In this document: positions 48,259 through 56,907 of the stretch, one piece after another | How the letters are laid out: the number at the start of each line of letters is the position of its first letter | Numbering within the stretch: position 1 is the first letter of the stretch | Notes under the pieces: generated by a model | The model's input: only the letters and a program-made list of their open reading frames with translations | What the model was told of the DNA's origin: nothing | The model's database searches: none | From: Pseudomonas sp. p1(2021b) | Lineage (GTDB): Bacteria; Pseudomonadota; Gammaproteobacteria; Pseudomonadales; Pseudomonadaceae | NCBI RefSeq assembly: GCF_020151015.1 | Contig: NZ_CP083746.1 | Span: 1,889,001-1,953,000 of the forward strand | Reading direction: 5' to 3' | DNA: 64,000 nt | Program-made: the position numbers and the translations under genes

Positions 48259-49362
48259 ATGAACGAATCAGGAAACGATGGCATGGGATCAAAAATCAAT
48301 ACGGCAGCTGAGATGCGCTGGATGATTTACGGCGCTAACGGTTATACGGGGGAGCTCATTGCTCGCGAGGCCGTACGCCGAGGCTTTAGGCCCATTGTGG
48401 CCGGACGTAACCGGGAAAGCATTCAAGCGCTTGCCCATGAATTGGGGTTGGAGTTTTGTGCATTCGGACTTAGTGATGCTTCAGTGCTGGCTGATCAGCT
48501 CCAAGGCCAGTCGCTAGTTCTGAACTGTGCCGGCCCATTCTCGGCCACTGCGGCACCAATGATGGACGCCTGCTTGCGGTCTGGCACCCACTATCTCGAC
48601 ATAACAGGAGAGATTGCCGTATTCGAGTTGGCACAATCGTTGAGTAAGCGAGCCGAGCAAGCCGGTGTCGTGCTTTGTCCTGGCGTGGGCTTCGACGTCA
48701 TCCCGACCGACTGTGTCGCAGCCGCGTTGAAAGCTGCGCTTCCCGACGCCACGCACCTATCGCTAGGCTTTGACTCTCGATCGGGATTTTCTCCAGGAAC
48801 TGCGAAGACCTCGGTCGAAGGCTTGGCGCAAGGCGGTAAAGTGCGCCGCGACGGCAGAATCGTAGGTGTGCCACTAGCCTACAGGGTGCGCAGGATAGAC
48901 TTCGGCGACGGCGAGAAAGATGCCATGACTATTCCCTGGGGCGATGTATCCACCGCTTACCACACCACCGGAATTCCTAACATTGAAGTATTCATTCCGG
49001 GCTCACCAAGCATGATCACCAACGCCAAACGCGCTAACTATTTCCGGCCGCTGCTTGGATTAGCCTGGGTGCAAAGGTTGATCAAGGCGCGTATCGCCAG
49101 AACGGTGAAAGGGCCTAGCGAGGAAAAGCGTGCCCTTCAGCCTACTTTCGTCTGGGGTGAGGTTGTGAATGCGCGCGGAGAAAAGAAGACCGCCAAAATC
49201 CGCACTGCAAATGGCTACAGTTTGACGATTACAGGCTCACTGGCGGTCGTGGAGTATCTGATGAAGTCTGAACCCGTGCCTGGCACCTACACACCTGCCA
49301 AATTAGTTGGCTCAAGGTTGGTAAGCCAGCTGCCGGAATCGAGTCCTCTCCAGATCAGCTAG
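48259..49362 (+). CDS. Saccharopine dehydrogenase-like NAD(P)-binding protein (trans-acting enoyl reductase type)
   Basis: A protein of about 367 aa with an N-terminal Rossmann fold: MIYGANGYTGELIAREAVRR carries the GxxGxxG motif, followed by AGR and NCAGPF. The later CPGVGFDVIPTD segment is typical of the YNL187w/Rv2449-like branch of the saccharopine dehydrogenase family, not of lysine synthesis enzymes; these act as membrane-associated oxidoreductases or enoyl reductases. The start is uncertain: ATG 48259 (MNESGNDGMG) or ATG 48283 with AGGA upstream. Driven by the MerR-type promoter at 48043. Confidence 0.85.
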   Translation: MNESGNDGMGSKINTAAEMRWMIYGANGYTGELIAREAVRRGFRPIVAGRNRESIQALAHELGLEFCAFGLSDASVLADQLQGQSLVLNCAGPFSATAAPMMDACLRSGTHYLDITGEIAVFELAQSLSKRAEQAGVVLCPGVGFDVIPTDCVAAALKAALPDATHLSLGFDSRSGFSPGTAKTSVEGLAQGGKVRRDGRIVGVPLAYRVRRIDFGDGEKDAMTIPWGDVSTAYHTTGIPNIEVFIPGSPSMITNAKRANYFRPLLGLAWVQRLIKARIARTVKGPSEEKRALQPTFVWGEVVNARGEKKTAKIRTANGYSLTITGSLAVVEYLMKSEPVPGTYTPAKLVGSRLVSQLPESSPLQIS

Positions 49363-49400
49363 GTCAGAATGCCACAGCCAAGGCGGACTAGAAGTCCGTC

Positions 49401-50333
49401 TCAGCTGCTACCAAGCTCATTCAAGATTTGAGTGAGCCCTTGACGGTAGGTCGTGACTTTGAAATCGGGAAAACGCTGCTTGTACTTCGAGGAGTCGAAC
49501 AGGTTGTCGTGCTCGTACCGTGGCAGCAGCTCTCGCAGCTCACGAACTTGCTTGGATATCAGGCCTACAGCTGTCAGGGTCAATTTGCCTAGAACTTTAT
49601 AAGTAGCGTCCTTACCAAAAATCTGAGAAGCGAGCGTGACAAATTGTTTGTAGGTGAGCCGTTCGTCGTCACAAGGAAGGTGCCAGGTTTGCCCGTATGC
49701 GTCTGTTGCGTTCCCCAGAGCTGCCAGTGCCCGACTTGCATCCGGGGTCCAGATGAGTGTTCGCTGAGTATCGTCCCGCACGGGGACCCGGGGTGTCTTG
49801 CCGGCCTTTAGATTGTCGATAACCAAGGTGTTAGTGATGCTCTGCGTCTTGCCTGGCCCATAAAATTCCGGAGCTCGCCCTATGACGACAGGAATGTCGC
49901 CTCGCTCCATCTCCTGCAACACCATCGATGCCATTTGCGCGCGAACCCGCCCTTTACGACCGACCGGTTCGAAGGGCGTATTCTCCGTCAGTAGACGATC
50001 ATCCTGCGGATACATATACGTGTTGTCGAAATAGACAAAGCTGGCATCGGATGCGCGAGCCGCATCAAGAGCGTTTCGCAGCATCACTGGAAACTGCGTT
50101 TCCCAGAGCTGTGTATCTGGCGGAAGTCCGGCTGTGAAATAAACGATGCTGCTACCCTTGACGGCCTTGGCCGCCTGGCTAGCGTCGAGCAAGTCAGCTG
50201 CAACCAGCGTGTCAGAGTCGCTGACTTTGCGCGGATTACGGCTAACCAGCCTGATATCTTCGGTAAATGTCCGGTTCAGTTCCCGTGCCAGCTCTATGGC
50301 TATCTGGCCAGTTGCGCCTAAAACGGTTTGCAT
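49401..50333 (-). CDS. NAD(P)-dependent epimerase/dehydratase-family reductase
   Basis: A 310-aa extended SDR-like protein starting MQTVLGATGQIAIELARELN, so the dinucleotide fold begins at residue 3; AGGAG precedes ATG 50333. DNTYMYPQ lies where the catalytic Tyr is expected, but the usual YxxxK is not clear (Tyr-x-x-x is followed by QDD), so it could be an atypical (NmrA-like or flavin-free binding) member. GRAPEFYGPG is the conserved substrate loop. A MerR-type promoter (50472-50502) drives it. Confidence 0.85.
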   Translation of the reverse strand: MQTVLGATGQIAIELARELNRTFTEDIRLVSRNPRKVSDSDTLVAADLLDASQAAKAVKGSSIVYFTAGLPPDTQLWETQFPVMLRNALDAARASDASFVYFDNTYMYPQDDRLLTENTPFEPVGRKGRVRAQMASMVLQEMERGDIPVVIGRAPEFYGPGKTQSITNTLVIDNLKAGKTPRVPVRDDTQRTLIWTPDASRALAALGNATDAYGQTWHLPCDDERLTYKQFVTLASQIFGKDATYKVLGKLTLTAVGLISKQVRELRELLPRYEHDNLFDSSKYKQRFPDFKVTTYRQGLTQILNELGSS

Positions 50334-50471
50334 TTGGTCTCCTGGAAACCTCAGTAGAAGGTTTCTCTCTACTAACTGCGATGATGATGGACCGTTTACT
50401 TGTGCCGGCCCCGATGCTGTCGCTGCCGCTCTTGAGCGCGATAGAGCAAGGTCCTCGTAGGCCAGACACCT

Positions 50472-50502
50472 ACCTTAAGCTTGAAGTAAACCTTAAGGTC
50501 AA
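50472..50502 (-). promoter_or_regulatory. MerR-type promoter of the reductase gene
   Basis: Reverse strand: -35 TTGACC, spacer TTAAGGTTTACTTCAAGCT (19 bases), -10 TAAGGT, about 140 bases before the reductase start codon. Confidence 0.75.
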
Positions 50503-50608
50503 GTCCTTATCGTACGTTTACCCGGCCAGAGTAGGCGTGGGATGGTAGGTTGGGCCGATTTGATTAGCCCTACGATCGCAGATCCGTAAACAAGTGGGCT
50601 CTTTAGTG

Positions 50609-50639
50609 ATTACGGGGTTAAAGTGAGCTTTAAGGTCAG
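50609..50639 (-). promoter_or_regulatory. MerR-type operator in front of merR
   Basis: Reverse strand: -35-like CTGACC, spacer TTAAAGCTCACTTTAACCC (19 bases), weak -10 CGTAAT. It ends 20 bases before the merR start codon, so it probably overlaps the merR promoter and serves for autoregulation; it could also be a second weak promoter for the leftward reductase gene. Confidence 0.62.
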
Positions 50640-50659
50640 AACTTCCGTGAAGGTGTGGT

Positions 50660-51100
50660 ATGAGAATTGGTGAGCTTGCGAAAATCACGGGCCTTGCCCC
50701 TTCGCGCATCCGTTTTTACGAGGCAAGCGGACTGATTCAATCAGTTGAGCGCAAGGCCAACGGCTACCGCGACTATTCAGATGATGCAGTCTGGATACTG
50801 GAGATGATTACCAGCGCCCAGGCAGCAGGGTTTACCTTGGATGAAATCCGGCACCTGTTGCCGGTGAGTTCGCAAGGTTGGCGTCATGACGAACTACTTT
50901 CCGGATTGAAGCGCAAGGTCGACGAGATCGAGGTGTTACAGCAGCGCTTGGCTCGCAACAAGGAGCAGTTGCTGATGGTGATCGACGGCATTGAAAGCAA
51001 GCCAGACGGCATGCCGTGCGTAGATAACACCCAACGTGTGCTTGGCCGTCTGCGCGAGGAGATCGCTTTGAACAGGGTGAGCGCTTCACCAACCAAATGA
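50660..51100 (+). CDS. MerR-family transcriptional regulator
   Basis: A 146-aa dimeric regulator. The N-terminal winged helix MRIGELAKITGLAPSRIRFY-EASGLI is canonical, followed by a coiled-coil dimer helix (LLSGLKRKVDEIEVLQQRLA) and a short end with one cysteine, Cys120 in DGMPCVDN. It lacks the CxC metal sites of CueR or ZntR, so the effector may be an oxidant, electrophile or organic molecule. Five matching 19-bp-spacer sites around it (47868, 48043, 50472, 50609, 52260) suggest it controls the hydrolase, saccharopine-like, reductase and decarboxylase-fold genes and itself. Confidence 0.92.
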   Translation: MRIGELAKITGLAPSRIRFYEASGLIQSVERKANGYRDYSDDAVWILEMITSAQAAGFTLDEIRHLLPVSSQGWRHDELLSGLKRKVDEIEVLQQRLARNKEQLLMVIDGIESKPDGMPCVDNTQRVLGRLREEIALNRVSASPTK

Positions 51101-51161
51101 AGCATGCCTACGTCTGTTGGGAAGTAGAGCGCCGGCTCAATGGCCGGCGCGGATGTAGCGT

Positions 51162-52169
51162 TCAGTCACCGCTATTCAATGCTGCCAGCGGCTTCGGAGC
51201 ATAGAGGGCGCTCTGGAACTCTGGCACATATTCGTATTTCACCATCTTGCCCAGCTTCAAGGTACGGATGTAGGTCGACAGGCTGCCCTCGCCGAGAACC
51301 AGGTGCGCCGAGTCAGCGCTCAAGCTCGACCCATGACGGGTCTGCCGGGACGTCGCATAGCCGTAGCTCAGCTGGCCAGCATGGTCGAGGTTGGTGAAGC
51401 TGTTGGTCACCAGGCCGGCTTCGCTGGATACGTCGTCGAGTTTCTTCGCCTTAAAGACGACATCGATGTTGCCGGTCTGCGCGTCGACGATGTCGTAGGA
51501 CACGGTCGCGGCGTCCTCTCTGCGGTCGATAGCCGTCAGCCACTTCGGCAGGTTGTAGCCCACCACGCCCCGCACACGGGCTAGCTCGGTATTCACCGGT
51601 AATTTGAGCACGTAACCCCAGAAGTCCTTGGACATCGATTGTCCGATCAAGCTCAATGGTCCGAGGTTGGCCTTGCCTGGCGTGTTGGTGATGATCGATA
51701 AGGCAATTTCGTTGTAGCTGTCGTTGTCGCAATAATCGTAGGTGTAAGCCGTGAACGCTACCAGGCCGCGGCCCGGCCATACCTGCAGGGGTTGCACCTG
51801 CTTGAGGACTTCGGCGGGCATCAGCTCGCGCAGGCGATCGAGGTCTGCGGTGTAAACGGCCGTAACCCGGCTGTTCTTGTAGTAGAAGTTAGGCGAGTAC
51901 GACTCGAAGCCCATGTCGACCTTAGTCTTTTCCAGGCCTTTGAACCAACTGAGGTCCATGCCTGGCGCTTCGGCCTGGATCACCGACAGTGGAGGGTTGG
52001 AGCGGAATCGGTCATACAAGCCGCCTTTTACGACGGGTACCTGGTGGCCAGCGATATCTATCATCGTGGTTTCGGCATGCTTTGGGATGCCGGTAGTGTC
52101 CGCCATGGTGGAGTTGGCAATGGGCGTCAGGAGTGCACCTGCCACTGCGGCGACGGTTCCGAGTTTCAC
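51162..52169 (-). CDS. Secreted acetoacetate-decarboxylase-fold protein
   Basis: A 335-aa protein from a GTG start (52169, GGAGAG upstream). It begins with a signal peptide (MKLGTVAAVAGALLTPIANS) and then a domain resembling acetoacetate decarboxylases: ELMPAEVLKQVQPLQVWPGR, AYTYDYCDNDSYNEIALSII, and a region with GYNLPKWLTAIDRRED. Most members are cytosolic; export of this one is unusual. The catalytic Lys of true AADC (in an ExxxK context) cannot be placed with confidence, so the reaction is unknown. The MerR-type promoter at 52260 drives it. Confidence 0.85.
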   Translation of the reverse strand: MKLGTVAAVAGALLTPIANSTMADTTGIPKHAETTMIDIAGHQVPVVKGGLYDRFRSNPPLSVIQAEAPGMDLSWFKGLEKTKVDMGFESYSPNFYYKNSRVTAVYTADLDRLRELMPAEVLKQVQPLQVWPGRGLVAFTAYTYDYCDNDSYNEIALSIITNTPGKANLGPLSLIGQSMSKDFWGYVLKLPVNTELARVRGVVGYNLPKWLTAIDRREDAATVSYDIVDAQTGNIDVVFKAKKLDDVSSEAGLVTNSFTNLDHAGQLSYGYATSRQTRHGSSLSADSAHLVLGEGSLSTYIRTLKLGKMVKYEYVPEFQSALYAPKPLAALNSGD

Positions 52170-52259
52170 TTTTCAGTCTCTCCGGTGAATTGCATCACGC
52201 ATTGATGAATGCGACCAGACATCTCGCTTGGCGCCGAACTAGGTGGAACTTACGCATTC

Positions 52260-52290
52260 ACCTTAACTTTAAACTTAACTTTAATGTCAA
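52260..52290 (-). promoter_or_regulatory. MerR-type promoter of the decarboxylase-fold gene
   Basis: Reverse strand: consensus -35 TTGACA, spacer TTAAAGTTAAGTTTAAAGT (19 bases), -10 TAAGGT, about 90 bases before the GTG start. The spacer has the local TTAAAGT half but a divergent second half. Confidence 0.72.
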
Positions 52291-52330
52291 GGCGCCATGG
52301 GGCCGGCTTTTCCAGCCCTTGGACCTGCTG

Positions 52331-53767
52331 TTAAGGCCTGGGCCGCAGGGTGAAAGCGAGGGCGAACTCGGCCAATTTTCCGAAAGGGGCCCGAAGCAGC
52401 CTTGGCAGGTTCCAGCGACCTTGGACGAATACACCCTTGGCATGGCTCATCGCGCGAAAACCCTCGATGCCGTGGTAGGCGCCCATGCCACTGGGGCCCA
52501 CCCCGCCGAACGGCAGGTCGTCCACAGCGACGTGCATCAGAGTGTTGTTGATGCCGACATTTCCGGAGGTGGTGCACCTGAGCAGCGCTTCGCTGTCGGC
52601 GCCCACATTGCCGAAATAGTAGAGCGCCAGCGGACGCGGCCTGGCGTTGATGTAGCCGATCGCTTCGTCGAGGGAGCGGTAGGTACGCACGGGCAGCAAA
52701 GGGCCGAAGATTTCTTCGCGCATGACCCGTGCATCGTCATCTGCCCCTATGATCAGTGCTGGCGCCAGTGTCCGCGGGCGCTCTGCCGCGCGCTCCGGCG
52801 TCACGCCAGCCTCAATCACCTTGGCGCCCCGGGTGCGGGCGTCTTCGACCAGCGCCTGCAACCGCATGTAGTGCCGGTCATTGACGATGGACGTGTAGTC
52901 CGGGCTGGTGGGGCCTTGCGGATAACCACGGGCGACAGCCTCGTGGTATTTGGCGATGAATTCGTCCAGGTCATCCTCATGGACCAGGGCATAGTCCGGT
53001 GCTACGCAGGTCTGGCCGGCGTTGGCCAGTTTTCCGAAGACGATGCTGTCGAGGGCGCTGCGCCCGGCGTGCCCGGGGGCCACGACCACAGGGCTTTTGC
53101 CGCCCAGTTCAAGGGTCAGCGGCACCAGGTTGTCACTGGCCGCCCGCATCACCATTCGGCCTACCTGGGTACTGCCGGTGAACAGTAGGTGGTCGAAGGG
53201 GAGGGCGCTGAAACGTGCGCCTATCTCGGGCCCGCCGAGTATCACCGCCACCTCATCGAGGGTAAAGCTACCCGCCAGGATGCGCTGGATCAGCGCACTG
53301 GTGCGTGGCGTCAGTTCGGAGGGTTTGATCATTACCCGATTGCCCGCTGCCAGCGCCGTGGCCAAGGGGATGAAGGTCAACGCTATCGGGTAGTTCCACG
53401 GCGCCATGACGCCGATCACGCCTTTGGGCTGGTACTCCACATAGGCGCGACCAGCACGGTGAAACGCCGCGACATGACGACGCTCGGGCTTCATGAAGCG
53501 GCGCAGACGCCGTAACAAGTAATCGATGGACTGGACCACGCCAAGCAGTTCCATGATGTCTGTTTCATGCTTTGAACGGTTGCCGAAATCGGCGCTGATC
53601 GCTTCCTCAACATCGCAACGGTGGGCAAGCACCGCCGTGCGCAACTTGATCAGGTTGGCCTTGCGTCGCTCGACGGTGGGTGGTCCGTCATTGATAAACG
53701 CATGACGCTGCTGTTGCAGCGTGGTTACGGCGTCGACAGCAGGGATGGATGTTGCGGCGATGGTCAT
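52331..53767 (-). CDS. Coniferyl-type aldehyde dehydrogenase
   Basis: A 478-aa NAD(P)-dependent aldehyde dehydrogenase of the CalB/coniferyl aldehyde group (short, with a hydrophobic-rich C-terminus). Catalytic Cys254 is in NAGQTCVAPDY, the general base Glu220 in LELGGKSP, and the oxyanion Asn125 in APWNYP. Typical substrates are aromatic or long-chain aldehydes; the actual one is unknown. ATG 53767 has AGAGGTGCAAG before it. It is divergent from the TetR gene, which probably represses it; the two starts are 102 bases apart. Confidence 0.92.
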   Translation of the reverse strand: MTIAATSIPAVDAVTTLQQQRHAFINDGPPTVERRKANLIKLRTAVLAHRCDVEEAISADFGNRSKHETDIMELLGVVQSIDYLLRRLRRFMKPERRHVAAFHRAGRAYVEYQPKGVIGVMAPWNYPIALTFIPLATALAAGNRVMIKPSELTPRTSALIQRILAGSFTLDEVAVILGGPEIGARFSALPFDHLLFTGSTQVGRMVMRAASDNLVPLTLELGGKSPVVVAPGHAGRSALDSIVFGKLANAGQTCVAPDYALVHEDDLDEFIAKYHEAVARGYPQGPTSPDYTSIVNDRHYMRLQALVEDARTRGAKVIEAGVTPERAAERPRTLAPALIIGADDDARVMREEIFGPLLPVRTYRSLDEAIGYINARPRPLALYYFGNVGADSEALLRCTTSGNVGINNTLMHVAVDDLPFGGVGPSGMGAYHGIEGFRAMSHAKGVFVQGRWNLPRLLRAPFGKLAEFALAFTLRPRP

Positions 53768-53869
53768 CTTGCACCTCTCAAGGTCATTGCAATGTAGACG
53801 CTGTAAACTTGATTTGTGCGGATCATAGGAAGACAATGTGTTCACTGTCAACATGAGTGGAGCAGCTGT

Positions 53870-54490
53870 ATGTCATCCGATGAAATTTGCGAAGCAAAGC
53901 CCTACCACCATGGCGATTTGCGTCGCACCATCATCGATACTGCTTTGGCGACCCTGAAGGAACAGCGAGGCTGGCAATTCACCCTGCGCGAAATAGCCCG
54001 GCGAGCCCAAGTGAGTCACTCGGCTCCGTATCGTCATTTTCCAGACAAGGGGGCGCTGCTGTATGAGTTGGCGCTACTAGGCTTCGAGCGATTGAACGCG
54101 GCGATGCAAGACTCGATGGGAGAAACGATGTCTGCACCGGAGCGGTTGCAGGCAATGGCCTATGCCTACTTGGCGTTTGGTGAGGAAAATCCGGATCTGT
54201 ACCGGCTGATGTTCTCGACACAGGCGGGAGACCCCGCGCAAATACATGTCGATCCCCGCGCCCAGGCACCTTTCTACCTGGTGATCGAGGTGCTGGAGCG
54301 AGGTCAGGAGGAAGGTACTATCCGGGCCCGCTCTGCCTTGGGGCAGGCAACCGCAAGCTGGGCGCACCTCCATGGGTTGACCCTGCTTTCGATCGATAGC
54401 CGGTTGGTGCCGGCGAAGGTCGGCGACCACGCCATTGAAGATGCCTTAACGACCTTGCTTGATGGTTTGGTACGTGATCAGGCGGCCTAA
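53870..54490 (+). CDS. TetR-family regulator
   Basis: A 206-aa repressor: the HTH FTLREIARRAQVSHSAPYRH-FPDKGALL is at residues 36-63, with a C-terminal helical ligand domain containing WAHLHGLTLLSID (TetR_C_13/WHG type). It is divergent from the aldehyde dehydrogenase gene. The shared space contains the loosely dyadic ATGTGTTCACTGTCAACAT at about 53836-53854, a possible operator, followed by the start codon 16 bases later. Confidence 0.9.
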   Translation: MSSDEICEAKPYHHGDLRRTIIDTALATLKEQRGWQFTLREIARRAQVSHSAPYRHFPDKGALLYELALLGFERLNAAMQDSMGETMSAPERLQAMAYAYLAFGEENPDLYRLMFSTQAGDPAQIHVDPRAQAPFYLVIEVLERGQEEGTIRARSALGQATASWAHLHGLTLLSIDSRLVPAKVGDHAIEDALTTLLDGLVRDQAA

Positions 54491-54584
54491 TTGCCTGCCG
54501 CTGGATTCAGCGCTCATGACAAAGTACTTCTCGCCCGCATGAAGGCGATGCTTGGCCCATCCACCTAAGATCAGGTATTCAGGT

Positions 54585-55283
54585 ATGACCAAACGCATCT
54601 TGCACGTCGTTACCAACGTTGCTCATTACAGCGACCCAAGTCATCCCACAGGGCTGTGGTTGAGTGAGTTGACGCATGCCTGGCATGTGTTCGCTGACAG
54701 AGGATATGAACAGCACCTGGTGAGCCCGCTGGGTGGGAAATCCCCCCTCGAACCTCGCTCGCTCAAGTGGCCATTGCTCGATAGGACCGGCAAAGCCTGG
54801 TTGAACAACCCGGCGGCAATGGCACGTCTTGCCAACACCTCAAGTCCGCAAGCATTAGAGTCATCTGACTTCGACGCTATCTATTTTACCGGCGGCCATG
54901 CGGTGATGTGGGACTTCCCTGAGGACGAGGGTTTGCAGCGACTGACTCGCGAGATCTACGAGCAAGGGGGCGTGGTTTCTTCGGTTTGCCATGGGTACTG
55001 CGGGCTGCTCAATACTCGGCTGTCTGATGGTCGTCTTCTGGTAGAGGGGCGTCGTCTGACTGGCTATGCCTGGATCGAAGAAGTGCTGGCGGGGGTTGCG
55101 AGCAAGGTCCCCTATAACGCTGAACAAGAAATGAAACGTCGTGGGGCGCGCTACGAGAAAGCTCTCTTGCCATTCACTCCAAATGTGGTCGTCGATGGCC
55201 GCTTGGTGACAGGCCAGAATCCCCAATCTGCCAAAGCAACTGCCGAGCAGGTAGCGGTACTGCTCCAGAAGAAGACTGCGTGA
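54585..55283 (+). CDS. DJ-1/PfpI family glyoxalase III-like protein
   Basis: A 232-aa protein of the DJ-1/PfpI superfamily. The nucleophile elbow is SVCHGYCG with Cys135 and the nearby His; FTGGHAVMWDFPEDE carries the acidic residue group typical of Hsp31/YhbO-like enzymes. Relatives deglycate or detoxify methylglyoxal. ATG 54585 (MTKRILHVVTNVAHY) was selected; a longer frame begins at 54552 without support. It is convergent with the sigma-54 activator gene. Confidence 0.88.
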   Translation: MTKRILHVVTNVAHYSDPSHPTGLWLSELTHAWHVFADRGYEQHLVSPLGGKSPLEPRSLKWPLLDRTGKAWLNNPAAMARLANTSSPQALESSDFDAIYFTGGHAVMWDFPEDEGLQRLTREIYEQGGVVSSVCHGYCGLLNTRLSDGRLLVEGRRLTGYAWIEEVLAGVASKVPYNAEQEMKRRGARYEKALLPFTPNVVVDGRLVTGQNPQSAKATAEQVAVLLQKKTA

Positions 55284-55293
55284 GATCCCTCGT

Positions 55294-56733
55294 TTAACGA
55301 GAGGAGCGAAGTCTGCGCCATAGAGTGGTACGGCTGATGCCGAGGCGACGCGCAGCCTCATCTAGATTGCCTTGGCAGCTTTCCAGCGTTTCTTGAACAT
55401 GACGTAGCTGCGCGGCCCTGCCGACCATGTTCAAGTCGGTTTCGCGAGATGGCGTTTTTCGTGCAGGTGGCTGCTGCGGCTGCTGGGCCTCACACAGCTC
55501 CGGCAGCACACGGGCCAGGTACTGCTCGTCTAAACCGTGCTCTCGTAGAAGTTCGCCCGCCGAGAGCATCGCGCGCTCGATCACGTTCTCCAACTCCCGG
55601 ACATTGCCCGGCCAGACATGTCGTACCAAATAGGGTTGCAAGGCGATCACTATGTCTGCGGCCCCTGGCGGTTGGCCCTGAACCAGTAGACGTTGGCTGA
55701 TGCCGCGACAGATCAGAGCGATGTCCTCTGGCCGCTCACGTAGTGGCGTAGTCTGCAGGCGCAGGATGTTGAGCCGGTAATACAGGTCGGTACGAAACGC
55801 GCCATCTTCCATGGCCGCACGCAGGTCTTGATGGGTGGCGGCGATGATGCGCACGTCGATGGTTATCGGCTCTGTGCCGCTCAGGCGCAGTACCTCGCGC
55901 TCTTGCAGCACACGCAACAGGCGTGTTTGCAGCGACACTGGCATGTCGCCAATCTCGTCAAGGAACAGCGTGCCGCGGTGGGCTGCTTCGATCAGGCCCG
56001 GCTTGCCGCCTTTGCGCGAGCCGCTAAAGGCACCCTCCTCGTAGCCGAACAGCTCGCTTTCGAGGAGTGACTCCGGAAACGCTGCGCAATTGATGGCGAC
56101 AAAAGGCCCTTGTCGGCGTGGGCTCTCATTATGGATACCCTGGGCGAGCAGCTCTTTGCCAGTGCCGCTTTCACCCGTAATCAGGATGGTCGAATGGCTG
56201 GTGGCAAAACGCTTGGCCAACTGCAGCATTTCGCGATTGGCCGTGCTATTGCCTTCCAGTTGGTCGAGCCTGTATCGAGCAGTGAACGCACCGGGGCGAC
56301 GCGTGGAGCGGATGCGCTGGTCGGCGCGCTGCACAGCGGTGATGTCCTGGCAGGTCAGCACCAGACCAGTACGTTCGCCGTTCTCCAGGATAGGCAATAA
56401 ATTGCTGACCACAGCGTGCGAGCCGAGCCGCATCACACGGTTTTCTTCGCTGGCACCATCCTGCATAGCCTGCTGCAGGTCCAGTTCCGGGCATAGCTGC
56501 TGCAGCGGTCGACCCAATGCGGCACTAACCGGCATATCCAGCAACTGTGCAAGCGCGGGGTTGAGCGACTGCACCACACCCTGGTTGTCGACGGCCGTGA
56601 CCATGAAGTTACGTGGCTCGCCGTAGAAGTTGCCACACGAAACAGCCCCACGCTCTGATAGTGGTGCCGCTGAGCTATTCGCATCGCAGATACCGAGCGA
56701 CTGACAGTCACTCCTCACATCGACTGTATCCAT
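55294..56733 (-). CDS. Sigma-54-dependent activator lacking the usual N-terminal sensory domain
   Basis: A 479-aa bacterial enhancer-binding protein of the PrpR-like group: PAS (about 43-140, MVTAVDNQGVVQSLNPALAQ), AAA+ with Walker A GESGTGKE (187-194), sigma-54 contact loop GAFSGS (234-239), Walker B TLFLDE, and a Fis-type HTH at the C-terminus (NLDEAARRLGISRTTLWRRL). The GAFTGA loop is changed to GAFSGS; Ser for Thr is seen in some active members. Related proteins have a ~200-aa ligand domain before the PAS; here AGGATACAA directly precedes ATG 56733, so the short form seems real. Confidence 0.85.
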   Translation of the reverse strand: MDTVDVRSDCQSLGICDANSSAAPLSERGAVSCGNFYGEPRNFMVTAVDNQGVVQSLNPALAQLLDMPVSAALGRPLQQLCPELDLQQAMQDGASEENRVMRLGSHAVVSNLLPILENGERTGLVLTCQDITAVQRADQRIRSTRRPGAFTARYRLDQLEGNSTANREMLQLAKRFATSHSTILITGESGTGKELLAQGIHNESPRRQGPFVAINCAAFPESLLESELFGYEEGAFSGSRKGGKPGLIEAAHRGTLFLDEIGDMPVSLQTRLLRVLQEREVLRLSGTEPITIDVRIIAATHQDLRAAMEDGAFRTDLYYRLNILRLQTTPLRERPEDIALICRGISQRLLVQGQPPGAADIVIALQPYLVRHVWPGNVRELENVIERAMLSAGELLREHGLDEQYLARVLPELCEAQQPQQPPARKTPSRETDLNMVGRAAQLRHVQETLESCQGNLDEAARRLGISRTTLWRRLRSSR

Positions 56734-56907
56734 TTGTATCCTGCCGCGCGCTGCGCGGACTTTTCTTACAAATGCGGCTTCTCCCGGATACGCCTCGGAT
56801 ACATGCCACAAGTCAAATGAGCCTGCCTGAACGAAACGGCCCACGGGCCTCGTTCCCTGGCTCGTTCGTCCCTGAGGCCTAATCGTATCGAAACCCGGAG
56901 AAGCACC

